A stretch of 64,000 nt of DNA from Olleya aquimaris (GTDB lineage: Bacteria > Bacteroidota > Bacteroidia > Flavobacteriales > Flavobacteriaceae): positions 418,012 to 482,011 of the forward strand of contig NZ_QLLO01000002.1 of NCBI RefSeq assembly GCF_003259525.1. Reading direction: 5' to 3'. The notes below the pieces were generated by a model, which saw only the letters and a program-made list of their open reading frames with translations, had not been told where the DNA came from and searched no databases. This document shows, one piece after another, positions 20,757 through 29,606 of this stretch (position 1 is the stretch's first letter; every line of letters begins with the position of its first letter). The position numbers were made by a program, and so were the translations under genes.

Positions 20757-20783
20757 AAAGCCCAGTTTTAGCTGGACTTTGTA
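20757..20783 (+). terminator. Weak intergenic terminator hairpin
   Basis: AAAG-C-CCAG pairs with CTGG-A-CTTT (one mismatch) over a TTTTAG loop, between convergent genes. The T tract on the plus side is interrupted, and the A tract upstream would serve the minus strand better. Confidence 0.5.
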
Positions 20784-20803
20784 TTTTATAGATGTTGAAA
20801 AAA

Positions 20804-22003
20804 CTAAATCACATGCAGTTCTTCCATACACGCTTTCATCATTTGGTAGGTACGCTCAATATCTGCATCTAAACCAATAGAAAATCTAATCAATCCATCG
20901 CTTAATCCCATTTCTTTTTGTTCATCTTCTGGAATTTCTGACGATGTCGAACTTCCTGGAGCAGAGAATAAGGTTTTGTAAAACCCTAAACTTACAGCTA
21001 AATATCCTAAGTTTTTTTCTTGCATCAATTCCATTAGCGCATTAGCTTTTTCAATAGAACCAACATCAATAGTTAACATACCACCAAAGCCATATTGCTT
21101 GTTCATCATGCTTTTAAATAAATCATGAGATGGATGTGATGCTAAACCTGGATACACTGTTTTTAAGCCTAAAGCTTCAAATTTTTCAGCTAAAAACTGT
21201 CCGTTTTTACTGTGTTGTTGCATTCTAATATGAAGTGTTCTTAGATTCTTCAAAATAGAGGCTGCACGTAAACTATCCATAGTGCTTCCTAGTAACATGC
21301 ACGCACCATCGTTAACGTTTCTTAGGTCGTTAATAAATTCTTGAGTACCACAAATAACTCCACCAACAGTATCACTTGACCCATTGATAAATTTAGTTAA
21401 ACTGTGTATCACAACATCTGCACCTAATTCTGCAGGAGATATAGATAATGGCGAAAACGTATTATCGACCACCAATTTTAAATGATGCTTTTTAGCTAGT
21501 TTAGCTAATCCAGCAATATCTGCAACCTCTAATAACGGATTACTAACAGACTCGCAGTATAACACTTTGGTTTTTGGTGTTATTGCTGCTTCTACAAGCT
21601 CTAATTTAGTAATGTCCACAAAAGAGGTATCAATACCAAAACGCGGTGTAAAATTTTTCAAAAATGCATAGGTACCACCATAAATAGTTCTGCTAGATAC
21701 TATGTGTTCTCCAGCACCACATAATTGCATTAAAACAGGCGTGATAGCTCCCATTCCAGATGCTGTAACGTTTGCAGTTTCTGTGCCTTCCATAGCAGCT
21801 AAAGCTTCGCCTAAATAGAGGTTAGAAGGTGTAGAGTGTCTAGAGTACAAATAGCAACCATCTGCGTTACCTTCAAAGGTATCAAACATGGTTTTTGCTG
21901 ATAAGAAGGTGTAGGTAGACGAGTCAGATATTGAAGGGTTTACACCTCCAAATTCTCCAAAATATTGTAAATCCTGAATGTTGTTAGCGGGTTTAAAAGC
22001 CAT
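20804..22003 (-). CDS. Cys/Met-metabolism PLP enzyme, probably methionine gamma-lyase
   Basis: 399 residues of the cystathionine gamma-synthase superfamily. Seen: YSRHSTPSNLYLGEALAAMEG, SSRTIYGGTYAF, VVDNTFSPLS with the PLP-ring Asp, and HSLTKFINGSSD in which Lys204 should bind PLP. Superfamily members include methionine gamma-lyase, cystathionine gamma-synthase and O-acetylhomoserine sulfhydrylase. The divergent Lrp-type regulator next door copies the known Pseudomonas putida mdeR-mdeA layout, which favours methionine gamma-lyase (methionine to methanethiol, 2-oxobutyrate and ammonia). That is inference from context. There is no terminator between it and the preceding convergent gene other than a weak hairpin. 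Confidence 0.85.
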   Translation of the reverse strand: MAFKPANNIQDLQYFGEFGGVNPSISDSSTYTFLSAKTMFDTFEGNADGCYLYSRHSTPSNLYLGEALAAMEGTETANVTASGMGAITPVLMQLCGAGEHIVSSRTIYGGTYAFLKNFTPRFGIDTSFVDITKLELVEAAITPKTKVLYCESVSNPLLEVADIAGLAKLAKKHHLKLVVDNTFSPLSISPAELGADVVIHSLTKFINGSSDTVGGVICGTQEFINDLRNVNDGACMLLGSTMDSLRAASILKNLRTLHIRMQQHSKNGQFLAEKFEALGLKTVYPGLASHPSHDLFKSMMNKQYGFGGMLTIDVGSIEKANALMELMQEKNLGYLAVSLGFYKTLFSAPGSSTSSEIPEDEQKEMGLSDGLIRFSIGLDADIERTYQMMKACMEELHVI

Positions 22004-22112
22004 AATTATTGTTTAAGTGATTACATCAAATATCATTATTATTAGATTATAAATCAATAGATAGCTTTAAATTAAGAATATAAAACTAGTATAGTTATTA
22101 TTAATAGAATTA

Positions 22113-22135
22113 AATTAATTAAATTTGAATTAATT
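22113..22135. promoter_or_regulatory. AT-rich dyad over the -7 box of the Lrp-type regulator gene
   Basis: AATTAATT (22113-22120), seven bases, AATTAATT (22128-22135). The seven spacer bases plus the flanking T contain TAAATTTG (22120-22127), an exact -7 box for the regulator gene that starts at 22162. Lrp/AsnC proteins bind AT-rich dyads and usually repress themselves, so this is a reasonable auto-operator. Confidence 0.45.
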
Positions 22136-22161
22136 ATAGATTAACTGAAAATTTTTCCAAA

Positions 22162-22620
22162 ATGAAATTTGATGCAATAGACAAAAAGCTTTTACAGCTT
22201 TTACAAACCGATAGTAAGCAAACCAATAAAGAATTATCCAACAAATTAAACTTGTCTGTTACTGCTGTTTTTGAGCGTATAAAAAAACTTGAAAACAATG
22301 GTGTTATTAATAAATATGTCGCCTTAGTTAAAAAGGAAAAAATAGATAAAAGTTTTGTGGCTTTTTGCCATATTAAACTCTCACAACACATTCAAGAATA
22401 TGTGGTGCAATTTGAAAAAGACGTTGCCAAATTAACAGAAGTGTTAGAGTGTCATCACATCAGTGGTGACTATGATTATTTGCTAAAAGTCATGGTTAAA
22501 GATATGGAAGCGTTTAGAGAATTTATGGTAGAAAAACTAACCAATATTAGCCATATTGGTAGTACACATAGTATGTTTGTTATTAGCGAGGTAAAAAATA
22601 CAACTGCAATTCCAGTATAA
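22162..22620 (+). CDS. Lrp/AsnC-family transcriptional regulator
   Basis: 152 residues. The N-terminal helix-turn-helix (about 5-55) reads DAIDKKLLQLLQTDSK and then KELSNKLNLSVTAVFERIKK. The C-terminal RAM ligand-binding domain (about 68-145) includes ECHHISGDYDYLLKVMVKDM. Lrp-type proteins form octamers or dimers that sense amino acids. The gene is divergent from the methionine gamma-lyase-like gene, so it most likely controls that enzyme in response to methionine or a related amino acid (as MdeR does in Pseudomonas). This is inference from gene order. It has its own -7 box under an AT-rich dyad. Confidence 0.92.
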   Translation: MKFDAIDKKLLQLLQTDSKQTNKELSNKLNLSVTAVFERIKKLENNGVINKYVALVKKEKIDKSFVAFCHIKLSQHIQEYVVQFEKDVAKLTEVLECHHISGDYDYLLKVMVKDMEAFREFMVEKLTNISHIGSTHSMFVISEVKNTTAIPV

Positions 22621-22665
22621 TTTTTTAACTTGTTGAAATAAATGTAATTGCTATTAATCTAATCC

Positions 22666-23436
22666 ATGAAATATTCTCAAATCAAAGAGTTTTATAAAAC
22701 TATTTTTAAATCCTACGATAATCCATCCTTAGAAACACATATAAAAAAGCTAATGGAGTTAGATACTTATCTGCCTTATAGCTCTACCTTTTTTTGTGTC
22801 ACAAATACTCAGGAATTAAAATTTGAATACATCAGTAAAAATTTTAATTCGTGTTTAGGGTTAGATGCTAAACTATTAAAAACTCAGGGAATGCGCTATT
22901 TTTGGAGCAGAATTCACCCTGAAGATTTGGAAGCTTGGTTAAGTGCAATGAATCATTTAATGGAATTTACATTATCAGAAATAGATGAAGCAGATCGTAA
23001 AAAAACTAATTATACTTGGAATTATAGGTTTAAAAATGCTAATGATACCTATGTAAATATTATCCAAAACACAACACCTTTATCACTTGATTTAGATAAT
23101 AAACCAATTATGGGCCTAGCACATTACACAGTTTTAGACCCAAAAATTAAAATGCAAATTACTGCTTCAGCTAAGTTATTAAATGATAATAATGAGTATG
23201 AAACCATTTACTTTAATAATTTTTCTCAAAAATTATTAGACCAAGGTATTACTAACAGAGAACGAGATATTATCAGGTTATTAGTTTTAAATAACAGTAG
23301 TAAACAAATTTCTGAGCAATTAAACATTAGCCCTCATACTGTAGATACGCATAGGCGTAACATTCTTAAAAAGCTAAAAATATCCTCTACTGGAGAGCTA
23401 ATTGGTATGATAAAGTCTAATAAAAATTTATTCTAA
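22666..23436 (+). CDS. PAS-domain LuxR-type transcriptional regulator
   Basis: 256 residues. A PAS-like sensor region (about 35-165) contains FFCVTNTQELKFEYISKNF and WSRIHPEDLEAWL, and a C-terminal LuxR-type helix-turn-helix (about 190-250) reads GITNRERDIIRLLVLNNSSK, SEQLNISPHTVDTHRRNILK and LKISSTGELIGMI. This architecture (PAS plus LuxR HTH without receiver domain) is frequent in Flavobacteriaceae. The signal is unknown; no haem- or flavin-binding residue pattern was obvious. It lies 45 bases after the Lrp gene, and a 14-bp direct repeat flanks it on both sides. Confidence 0.85.
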   Translation: MKYSQIKEFYKTIFKSYDNPSLETHIKKLMELDTYLPYSSTFFCVTNTQELKFEYISKNFNSCLGLDAKLLKTQGMRYFWSRIHPEDLEAWLSAMNHLMEFTLSEIDEADRKKTNYTWNYRFKNANDTYVNIIQNTTPLSLDLDNKPIMGLAHYTVLDPKIKMQITASAKLLNDNNEYETIYFNNFSQKLLDQGITNRERDIIRLLVLNNSSKQISEQLNISPHTVDTHRRNILKKLKISSTGELIGMIKSNKNLF

Positions 23437-23522
23437 ATTACTCAATTTGAGTATTGTAGTAATCCTAAAGGTTGTGCAACTTTACATTGCTATTAATCTT
23501 AATAGGGAAACCTATCATATCT

Positions 23523-23573
23523 AAGCCTGTATTATATATTTTTACTATCATTATATATTTACAGGCTTTTTTG
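23523..23573 (+). terminator. Terminator after the LuxR-type regulator
   Basis: AAGCCTGTA pairs with TACAGGCTT, with additional AT pairing inside a long loop, followed by a T run. Confidence 0.7.
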
Positions 23574-23644
23574 TTTTTAATTAAAATGAATAGATAAGTG
23601 TTAAAATTCATCATTTCTCATGCGTAATTAATCATACAAAATCG

Positions 23645-23652
23645 TACTTTTG
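23645..23652 (+). promoter_or_regulatory. -7 box of lpdA
   Basis: TACTTTTG fits TAnnTTTG exactly, giving a leader of about 45 bases that contains the repeat at 23675-23690. Confidence 0.5.
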
Positions 23653-23674
23653 TACTCGTTTTATTAATATTAAT

Positions 23675-23690
23675 TTCCGCGAAAGCGAAA
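23675..23690 (+). repeat. Dispersed 16-mer (GCGAAAGCG family) in lpdA leader
   Basis: TTCCGCGAAAGCGAAA. The identical 16 bases occur inverted at 38918-38933 inside a coding gene. Related forms are in the rpsA leader (52246-52262), in sdaA (43384-43396) and after cmk (51471-51480). Confidence 0.6.
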
Positions 23691-23703
23691 AAAATAAATA
23701 TAT

Positions 23704-25104
23704 ATGAGTCAATACGATGTAGCAATAATAGGTTCAGGTCCTGGTGGATATGTAGCAGCAATACGTTGTGCACAATTAGGAATGAAAACTGCAATTATCG
23801 AGAAATATTCTACACTTGGTGGAACTTGTCTAAATGTTGGATGTATCCCAAGTAAAGCCTTATTAGCGTCTTCGCACCATTATGAAGAAGCAACCAAACA
23901 TTTTGAAGAACACGGAATTGAAATTCCGGGAGACATTAAAGTGAATTTAGAAAAAATGATTGGTCGTAAGCAAGCTGTTGTAGACCAAACTACTGGTGGT
24001 ATTGACTTTTTAATGAAAAAAAACAATATTGATGTTTTTGAAGGTATTGGTAGTTTTAAAGATGCGACTCACATTAAAATAGAAGGAAAAGATGCAGGAG
24101 AGATTGAAGCTAAAAACATCATTATTGCAACAGGTAGTAAACCTTCAAACTTACCGTTTATTACTTTAGATAAAGAACGTGTTATTACTTCAACTGAAGC
24201 GTTAAAACTTAAAGAAATCCCTAAACACATGATTGTGATTGGTGGTGGTGTTATTGGTTTAGAGCTAGGTCAAGTTTACAGACGATTAGGCTCTGAAGTT
24301 ACTGTTATCGAGTACATGGACAGAATTTTACCAACTATGGATGCTGCATTATCTAAAGAATTAAATAAAGTCTTTAAAAAGGCTAAATTTAACATGATGG
24401 TGTCACATAAAGTACAATCTGTAGAGCGTAAAGGAAAAGAAGTTATTGTTAAAGCTGAAAACAAAAAGGGTGAGGTTGTCGAGTTTAAAGGAGACTATTG
24501 CCTGGTATCTGTAGGACGTAAACCTTATACAGATGGTTTAAATGCTGAAGCAGCAGGTGTAAAATTAACAGACAGAGGACAAGTTGAAGTTAACGAGCAT
24601 TTACAGACAAACGTTTCTAACATCTACGCAATTGGTGATGTTGTAAAAGGTGCCATGTTAGCACATAAAGCAGAGGAAGAAGGTGTTTTTGTAGCAGAAA
24701 CAATTGCTGGTCAAAAACCACATATAGATTATAATTTAATTCCTGGTGTAGTTTACACATGGCCAGAAGTTGCAGCTGTTGGTAAAACAGAAGAAGAATT
24801 AAAAGAAGCAGGAGCAGATTATAAAGTTGGTCAATTCCCATTTAGAGCGTTAGGTCGTGCTAGAGCAGGAGGAGACTTAGATGGATTTGTAAAAATTCTT
24901 GCAGATAAAAAAACAGACGAAGTATTAGGAATACACATGATTGGTGCACGTTGTGCAGATTTAATTGCAGAAGCAGTAACTGCTATGGAATTTAGAGCAT
25001 CTGCAGAAGACATCTCGCGTATGTCTCATGCACATCCAACTTATGCAGAAGCTATTAAAGAAGCAGCTTTAGCAGCAACAGAAGATCGTGCGTTACATGT
25101 CTAA
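23704..25104 (+). CDS. lpdA: Dihydrolipoyl dehydrogenase (E3)
   Basis: 466 residues. The FAD-binding GSGPGG motif is near residue 10 and the redox disulfide Cys42/Cys47 is in GGTCLNVGCIPSK. An NAD-binding GGGVIGLELGQ motif lies near 182-192, and the C-terminal dimerisation domain carries the catalytic His444-Glu449 dyad in HAHPTYAE. It re-oxidises lipoamide in pyruvate and 2-oxoglutarate dehydrogenase complexes and the glycine cleavage system, passing electrons to NAD+. It is encoded alone, not beside E1/E2 genes. A -7 box and a leader with a dispersed repeat precede it, and a strong terminator follows. Confidence 0.97.
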   Translation: MSQYDVAIIGSGPGGYVAAIRCAQLGMKTAIIEKYSTLGGTCLNVGCIPSKALLASSHHYEEATKHFEEHGIEIPGDIKVNLEKMIGRKQAVVDQTTGGIDFLMKKNNIDVFEGIGSFKDATHIKIEGKDAGEIEAKNIIIATGSKPSNLPFITLDKERVITSTEALKLKEIPKHMIVIGGGVIGLELGQVYRRLGSEVTVIEYMDRILPTMDAALSKELNKVFKKAKFNMMVSHKVQSVERKGKEVIVKAENKKGEVVEFKGDYCLVSVGRKPYTDGLNAEAAGVKLTDRGQVEVNEHLQTNVSNIYAIGDVVKGAMLAHKAEEEGVFVAETIAGQKPHIDYNLIPGVVYTWPEVAAVGKTEEELKEAGADYKVGQFPFRALGRARAGGDLDGFVKILADKKTDEVLGIHMIGARCADLIAEAVTAMEFRASAEDISRMSHAHPTYAEAIKEAALAATEDRALHV

Positions 25105-25140
25105 TCTATTGTCTTTGAAACAATCTATTTCATAATATTA

Positions 25141-25174
25141 AAAAAGCGAGCTATTTGGCTCGCTTTTATTTTTT
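25141..25174 (+). terminator. Terminator after lpdA
   Basis: AAAAGCGAGC pairs with GCTCGCTTTT over a TATTTG loop, followed by T-rich sequence. It overlaps any start of the next gene upstream of 25188. Confidence 0.85.
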
Positions 25175-25187
25175 AAATTTGATTTGT

Positions 25188-25601
25188 ATGAATGAATTAA
25201 CCTTATCCACACCAGCTTTATTATTTTCAGCAATCTCTTTAATTATGCTAGCCTACACTAATCGGTTTTTAGCGTACGCAAATGTTGTACGTAGCTTAAA
25301 AGAACGCTATTTAAAAGAAAAAGACGATACCTTATTAGAGCAGATTATTAACTTAAAAAAGCGCTTATTTTTAACCAGATCCATGCAGATCTATGGTATT
25401 ACAAGTTTATTGCTTTGCGTTTTAACTATGTTTTTAATATATGTAGAACAGCAAATTATAGCAGTTTGGGTGTTTGGTTTAGCACTAGTCTTACTAATCA
25501 TTTCTTTAGCTTATTTAATTAGAGAAATACAAATTTCTGTAGATGCTTTAAATCATCATCTAAGAGATATTGAAACTAAATTAAATAAGACAAAAAAATA
25601 A
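25188..25601 (+). CDS. DUF2721-family membrane protein
   Basis: 137 residues with three membrane helices. One is near the N-terminus (about 5-25) and two are close together (about 65-85 and 90-112). A charged cytoplasmic segment between the first two includes RSLKERYLKEKDD and LKKRLFLTRSMQIYG. The layout and the SISVDALNHHL-like tail match DUF2721, which has no known function. The frame is open 11 codons further upstream from a TTG, but that part lies inside the lpdA terminator stem, so the ATG at 25188 is chosen. Confidence 0.75.
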   Translation: MNELTLSTPALLFSAISLIMLAYTNRFLAYANVVRSLKERYLKEKDDTLLEQIINLKKRLFLTRSMQIYGITSLLLCVLTMFLIYVEQQIIAVWVFGLALVLLIISLAYLIREIQISVDALNHHLRDIETKLNKTKK

Positions 25602-25694
25602 AATTTAATAGGTAATACTAAACTTCTTTTCAATTCTCTTGTCTTGGAGTTTCGGGAATGATAATTTTATAATTAATCAACTGCAAACTGAAAA

Positions 25695-27047
25695 TTACTT
25701 CTTTTTATTTCGCTTATTATAATTTTTATCACCTCTAGTTTTAGGTTTTTTGTATTTAGCTGCAATTTTAAATTTATAGCTTCCACCTAAGTTTTCTTTA
25801 CTGTTTTTTGCAGATTTTTCGTGATATGCAGGTCCAGGAGCATCGTCGTCTTTTCGTTTAATTGGGTTGTTACGTTCTTTAATAACAGTACGTTCTTCCT
25901 CAATTAATTCTTCAGAGATTTCTACACCTTCTGGAATTTCCAGTTTTGGAATCTCCATTTGCATCAATGTTTCAATTTTCTCTAGTGAATCTTGCTCTTT
26001 TTCAGTAGAAAAAATAATGGCTTGACCTTCGCGCTCTGCACGACCTGTTCTACCAATTCGGTGCATATAGTTTTCTGGATAGTCTGGTGTATCAAAGTTA
26101 ATAACGTGTGATACATTATCAATATCTAAACCACGAGCCATAACATCGGTTGCTACCAAAATACGGTTAACACCTTCTCTAAATTGCTCGATACTACGTA
26201 ATCTGTAGTTCTGTGTTTTATTGGAGTGTATGACACATAATTCTTCTTTAAAAAACTCGTCTAAAGCTTCAAATAAACGGTCTGCCATACGTTTGTTGGA
26301 TACAAAAACTAAAACTTTATTAAAAGTTTCAGCATCTTGAAACAAATGTACCAACAAATTTAGCTTGGTGTAATAATTTGGGACACTGTATTTGGTTTGT
26401 GCAATATTTTCTAAAGGTGTACCCGAAATTGCAATAGATACCTTTTCTGGAGCTGTAAAAAAATCGGTAATTAAATGGTCCACATCTTCTGTCATAGTTG
26501 CAGAAAACATAATGTTTTGTCGACGTTCTGGAAGGATATCAAAAATATTAATTAGCTGATGTCTAAATCCTAAATCTAGCATGACATCTACTTCGTCAAT
26601 CACTAAACGTTGTAAGGATTTAAGTTGAAGTACTCTACTAACAGCCAAATCGTATAAACGTCCAGGAGTAGCTACAATAATATCTTGTCCTTGTGCAACT
26701 GCTTGTTTTTGGGTATTGATATTGGTACCACCATAGACACCTAATACTCTTACATTAATGTATTTAGCTAATTTTTCTATCTCGTCAACCACTTGCACCA
26801 CTAATTCTCTGGTAGGTACTAGTATTAAAATACGAGGATTATCTTGCTTAGAGAATTTAAGATTTTTAAGTATGGGTAGCATATAGGCAAAGGTTTTACC
26901 AGTACCAGTTTGTGCAATACCAACCATATCTTTTCCGCTAGCAACTACATTAAAAGCTTCTGCTTGAATAGGCGTAGGCGTAGTAAAGCCTAAGTCGTCT
27001 ATAGCGTTATATAAAGGTGTATTTAAATTTAAATCTCTAAAGGTCAA
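25695..27047 (-). CDS. DEAD-box family ATP-dependent RNA helicase
   Basis: 450 residues. Q-motif region FTTPTPIQAEAF, Walker A AQTGTGKT, PTRELVVQVVDE, a motif II reading DEVD instead of DEAD, SAT in MFSATMTEDV, and HRIGRTGRAER in the second RecA domain. A basic tail (about 400-450, ending NYNKRNKKK) is typical of RNA-binding extensions. Such enzymes remodel rRNA or mRNA, often in the cold. The Ala-to-Val change in motif II keeps both acidic residues and should not abolish activity. Transcribed alone; the upstream gene is an aldose-epimerase-like gene on the same strand with a 44-base gap. Confidence 0.93.
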   Translation of the reverse strand: MTFRDLNLNTPLYNAIDDLGFTTPTPIQAEAFNVVASGKDMVGIAQTGTGKTFAYMLPILKNLKFSKQDNPRILILVPTRELVVQVVDEIEKLAKYINVRVLGVYGGTNINTQKQAVAQGQDIIVATPGRLYDLAVSRVLQLKSLQRLVIDEVDVMLDLGFRHQLINIFDILPERRQNIMFSATMTEDVDHLITDFFTAPEKVSIAISGTPLENIAQTKYSVPNYYTKLNLLVHLFQDAETFNKVLVFVSNKRMADRLFEALDEFFKEELCVIHSNKTQNYRLRSIEQFREGVNRILVATDVMARGLDIDNVSHVINFDTPDYPENYMHRIGRTGRAEREGQAIIFSTEKEQDSLEKIETLMQMEIPKLEIPEGVEISEELIEEERTVIKERNNPIKRKDDDAPGPAYHEKSAKNSKENLGGSYKFKIAAKYKKPKTRGDKNYNKRNKKK

Positions 27048-27091
27048 AATCTGTAATAATTTAGGCTACAAAACTACTACTATTATTTTGT

Positions 27092-27982
27092 TTACCCTAA
27101 ATGACGCTCGTGTATTTGAATGTTATAGCTCGCACTAAAGGTTTTGTTTGCTGATAAACTAATAATTCCTTCTTTTTTGGTGAGTTGTTGTGTGGTCTGT
27201 TCATGTTCTGCAATACCTAACCAAGGTTCAATACATACGTATGGCGCATTTGGTTTTGCCCATATCCCCAAATAATCAAAATCTTTAAACGATACGTTTA
27301 AAATTTCGCCATGTGTTTTGCTAACTAATGCCACTTTTTTGGAGATTAAATCTTTAAAAATTAGCGCATCTTCATTAAATATATCTGGTCTTAGTTGAAT
27401 GCTATTTTTAGTTGTAAATACTGGTTTTGTTATATCTGATAACAAACCATTTTGGGTGTTTAGCAAGTAGGTTTCTGCAGTCTCATTGGTTTCAAAAACT
27501 AGACTATAGTCTGTATAATCTTCATCTTTATACAAGGGACATTTAAAAGCAGGATGTCCACCAACCGAAAAATATATGGTTTGATTATCAATATTTTTTA
27601 CTGTATGATTTACTTCTAAAGTGTTGTCTTTTAAGGTGTAAGTTATAATGAATTCAAATTTAAAAGGAAATAATTTTAGCAAATCCTCATTATATAATAA
27701 GCTAAATACCAAACTATTTTCCGTTTGAGAAACTAGCTTAATATCTGTATTGTGTCTTACAAACCCATGTTTTGGCATCGTATATTTTGTATTGTTAAAA
27801 ATATACGCATCGTGTTTTAAACAGCCAATAATAGGGAAGAGGTTTGGTGCAAAACTTCCCCAAATGCTTGGGTCTGCATGCCACATAAATTGGTTGTTAT
27901 TGTTAACTGCATTAATTTGACAAAGTTCTGCGCCTTTTGGTAGTACACCAATATTTAAATAATTATTTGAAAGTTGATACAT
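27092..27982 (-). CDS. Aldose 1-epimerase-family protein (LacX-like)
   Basis: 296 residues of the galactose-mutarotase superfamily. Seen: MWHADPSIWGSFAPNLFPIIG near 35-54, the MPKHGFVRH motif with a catalytic-type His, SVGGHPAFKCPL near 145 and a YVCIEPWLGIAEH segment near 255. Members interconvert sugar anomers (or act on hexose 6-phosphate), and the LacX-like branch has no confirmed substrate. No signal peptide, so cytoplasmic. There are no sugar-uptake genes nearby. Confidence 0.85.
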   Translation of the reverse strand: MYQLSNNYLNIGVLPKGAELCQINAVNNNNQFMWHADPSIWGSFAPNLFPIIGCLKHDAYIFNNTKYTMPKHGFVRHNTDIKLVSQTENSLVFSLLYNEDLLKLFPFKFEFIITYTLKDNTLEVNHTVKNIDNQTIYFSVGGHPAFKCPLYKDEDYTDYSLVFETNETAETYLLNTQNGLLSDITKPVFTTKNSIQLRPDIFNEDALIFKDLISKKVALVSKTHGEILNVSFKDFDYLGIWAKPNAPYVCIEPWLGIAEHEQTTQQLTKKEGIISLSANKTFSASYNIQIHERHLG

Positions 27983-28058
27983 GCTTAAAGTTTAAAGTCA
28001 CACCTAAAATAGTAGATTTTTTGCCAAATCTATTTAACTTTACCATTCATTTTTCGCA

Positions 28059-29351
28059 TTGAGAACAACTAAAAAACATAAACTAACCAATCCTGAGCAA
28101 TTCAAGCAAAATATATTGACTTGGAGCCAACAGTTTGATGATGTGGTTTGGTTAGATTCTAACCAATACCAACAACAATATTCTAATTTTGATGCAGTTT
28201 TAGCGGTTGATGCGTTTACTGGACTTCAAACCGATTATCATAACGCGTTTGAACAGCTAAAAGAATACCAATCCCTAACTAACGACTGGATTTTTGGCTA
28301 TTTGTCCTACGATTTAAAAAATGATGTCGAACAGCTTCAATCTAATAATTTTGATGGTTTAGGTTTTCCTGATTTGTACTTTTTTCAACCTAAAAAACTA
28401 TTTTTATTTAAAGATGATACTGTTACTATGCAGTATTTAAAGATGGTAGATGATGAGTTTGATTCTGACTTAAAAGCAATATGTCATTTCGAGGACGAAG
28501 AACGAAGTAATTTGCCAAATGATATAAAAATACACCTTCGTATCCATAAAGACGAGTATTTCAATAAAATTGAAACCATGCTTCAACATATCCACAGAGG
28601 AGATATTTATGAAGCCAATTTTTGTCAAGAATTTTATGCAGATAACACAACCATTAACCCATTAGACACCTATAAAAAACTAAATGCTATTTCAAGACCA
28701 CCCTTTGCGACGTTTTTAAAGTGTAATGATAAGTACTTGTTATCAGCTTCACCAGAACGTTACATTAAAAAAGAAGGGACAAAAATAATCTCGCAACCTA
28801 TTAAAGGGACTGCAAAACGTGATGCAGATTATATTATGGATTCTATTTTAAAACACGATTTAATTGCAGACCAAAAAGAACGTAGTGAAAATGTAATGAT
28901 TGTAGATTTAGTTCGTAATGACTTATCACTTACTGCTAAAAAAGGAAGTGTAAAAGTAGAGGAGTTGTGTCAGATTTATACTTTTAATCAAGTACATCAA
29001 ATGATATCTACAGTAACCTCAGAAGTAGAAGCAGACACCAATCCAATTGATATTATAAAAACTACATTCCCTATGGGAAGTATGACAGGAGCTCCAAAAA
29101 TTTCTGCAATGACAATTATTGAAGACCTAGAAGAAACTAAACGTGGATTATACTCTGGAGCTGTTGGATACATCTCTCCAGAAGGTAATTTCGATTTTAA
29201 TGTGGTAATACGTAGTATTATATATAACGAAACTAATAAGTATGTATCGTACTCGGTTGGTGGAGCAATTACTGCAAAAAGTGACCCTTTAAAGGAATAT
29301 GAAGAGTGTTTAGTTAAGGCAAAAGCTATGCGTACGGTGTTGGAAGGCTAG
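28059..29351 (+). CDS. pabB: Aminodeoxychorismate synthase component I / chorismate-binding enzyme
   Basis: 430 residues of the anthranilate/aminodeoxychorismate synthase family. The C-terminal catalytic domain (about 165-425) shows HRGDIYEANFCQEF, SASPERYIK, QPIKGTAKR, ENVMIVDLVRNDLS, FPMGSMTGAPKISAM and SVGGAITAKSDP. The PIKGT sequence and the PabB-like length favour aminodeoxychorismate synthase (folate branch) over anthranilate synthase. No pabA or trp genes flank it. No ATG is available near the N-terminus, so translation seems to begin at the TTG at 28059. Confidence 0.88.
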   Translation: MRTTKKHKLTNPEQFKQNILTWSQQFDDVVWLDSNQYQQQYSNFDAVLAVDAFTGLQTDYHNAFEQLKEYQSLTNDWIFGYLSYDLKNDVEQLQSNNFDGLGFPDLYFFQPKKLFLFKDDTVTMQYLKMVDDEFDSDLKAICHFEDEERSNLPNDIKIHLRIHKDEYFNKIETMLQHIHRGDIYEANFCQEFYADNTTINPLDTYKKLNAISRPPFATFLKCNDKYLLSASPERYIKKEGTKIISQPIKGTAKRDADYIMDSILKHDLIADQKERSENVMIVDLVRNDLSLTAKKGSVKVEELCQIYTFNQVHQMISTVTSEVEADTNPIDIIKTTFPMGSMTGAPKISAMTIIEDLEETKRGLYSGAVGYISPEGNFDFNVVIRSIIYNETNKYVSYSVGGAITAKSDPLKEYEECLVKAKAMRTVLEG

Positions 29352-29365
29352 TTTGTCTCGGTTTT

Positions 29366-29550
29366 TTTTCGCGCAAAGACGCAAAGTTTACTCTTGAATT
29401 CTCTGTGTGTCTCTGTGTTAATTCAGTGAATCTCTGTGTAACAATCAATAAGAGTAATCACATGAAAATTAGTGCTAATTAGTGAAATTCGTGTCAAACA
29501 CCACAAGAGTACTCACAAACAGCCTTCGCGTTTTTGCGTCTTTGTGAGAG
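29366..29550. repeat. Intergenic repeat patch with long inverted arms
   Basis: The pabB-tilS gap contains an inverted pair, CGCAAAGACGCAAA (29372-29385) and TTTGCGTCTTTGTG (29533-29546), 13 of 14 matching. Between them are phrases built on CTCTGTGT (three or four imperfect copies) and an AATTAGTG direct repeat. It has no open reading frame. Such patches are recalled as common in Flavobacteriaceae genomes. Confidence 0.6.
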
Positions 29551-29606
29551 CTCTTTTTTCTAAAAAATCAGTGTCAAAAAAAACTAAAATACATTACCTT
29601 TAGCAA

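Noticed and set aside
26600..26640. DEVD instead of DEAD in the RNA helicase as a sign of inactivity
   Set aside because: Both acidic residues needed for metal and ATP are kept, and the other motifs are intact.
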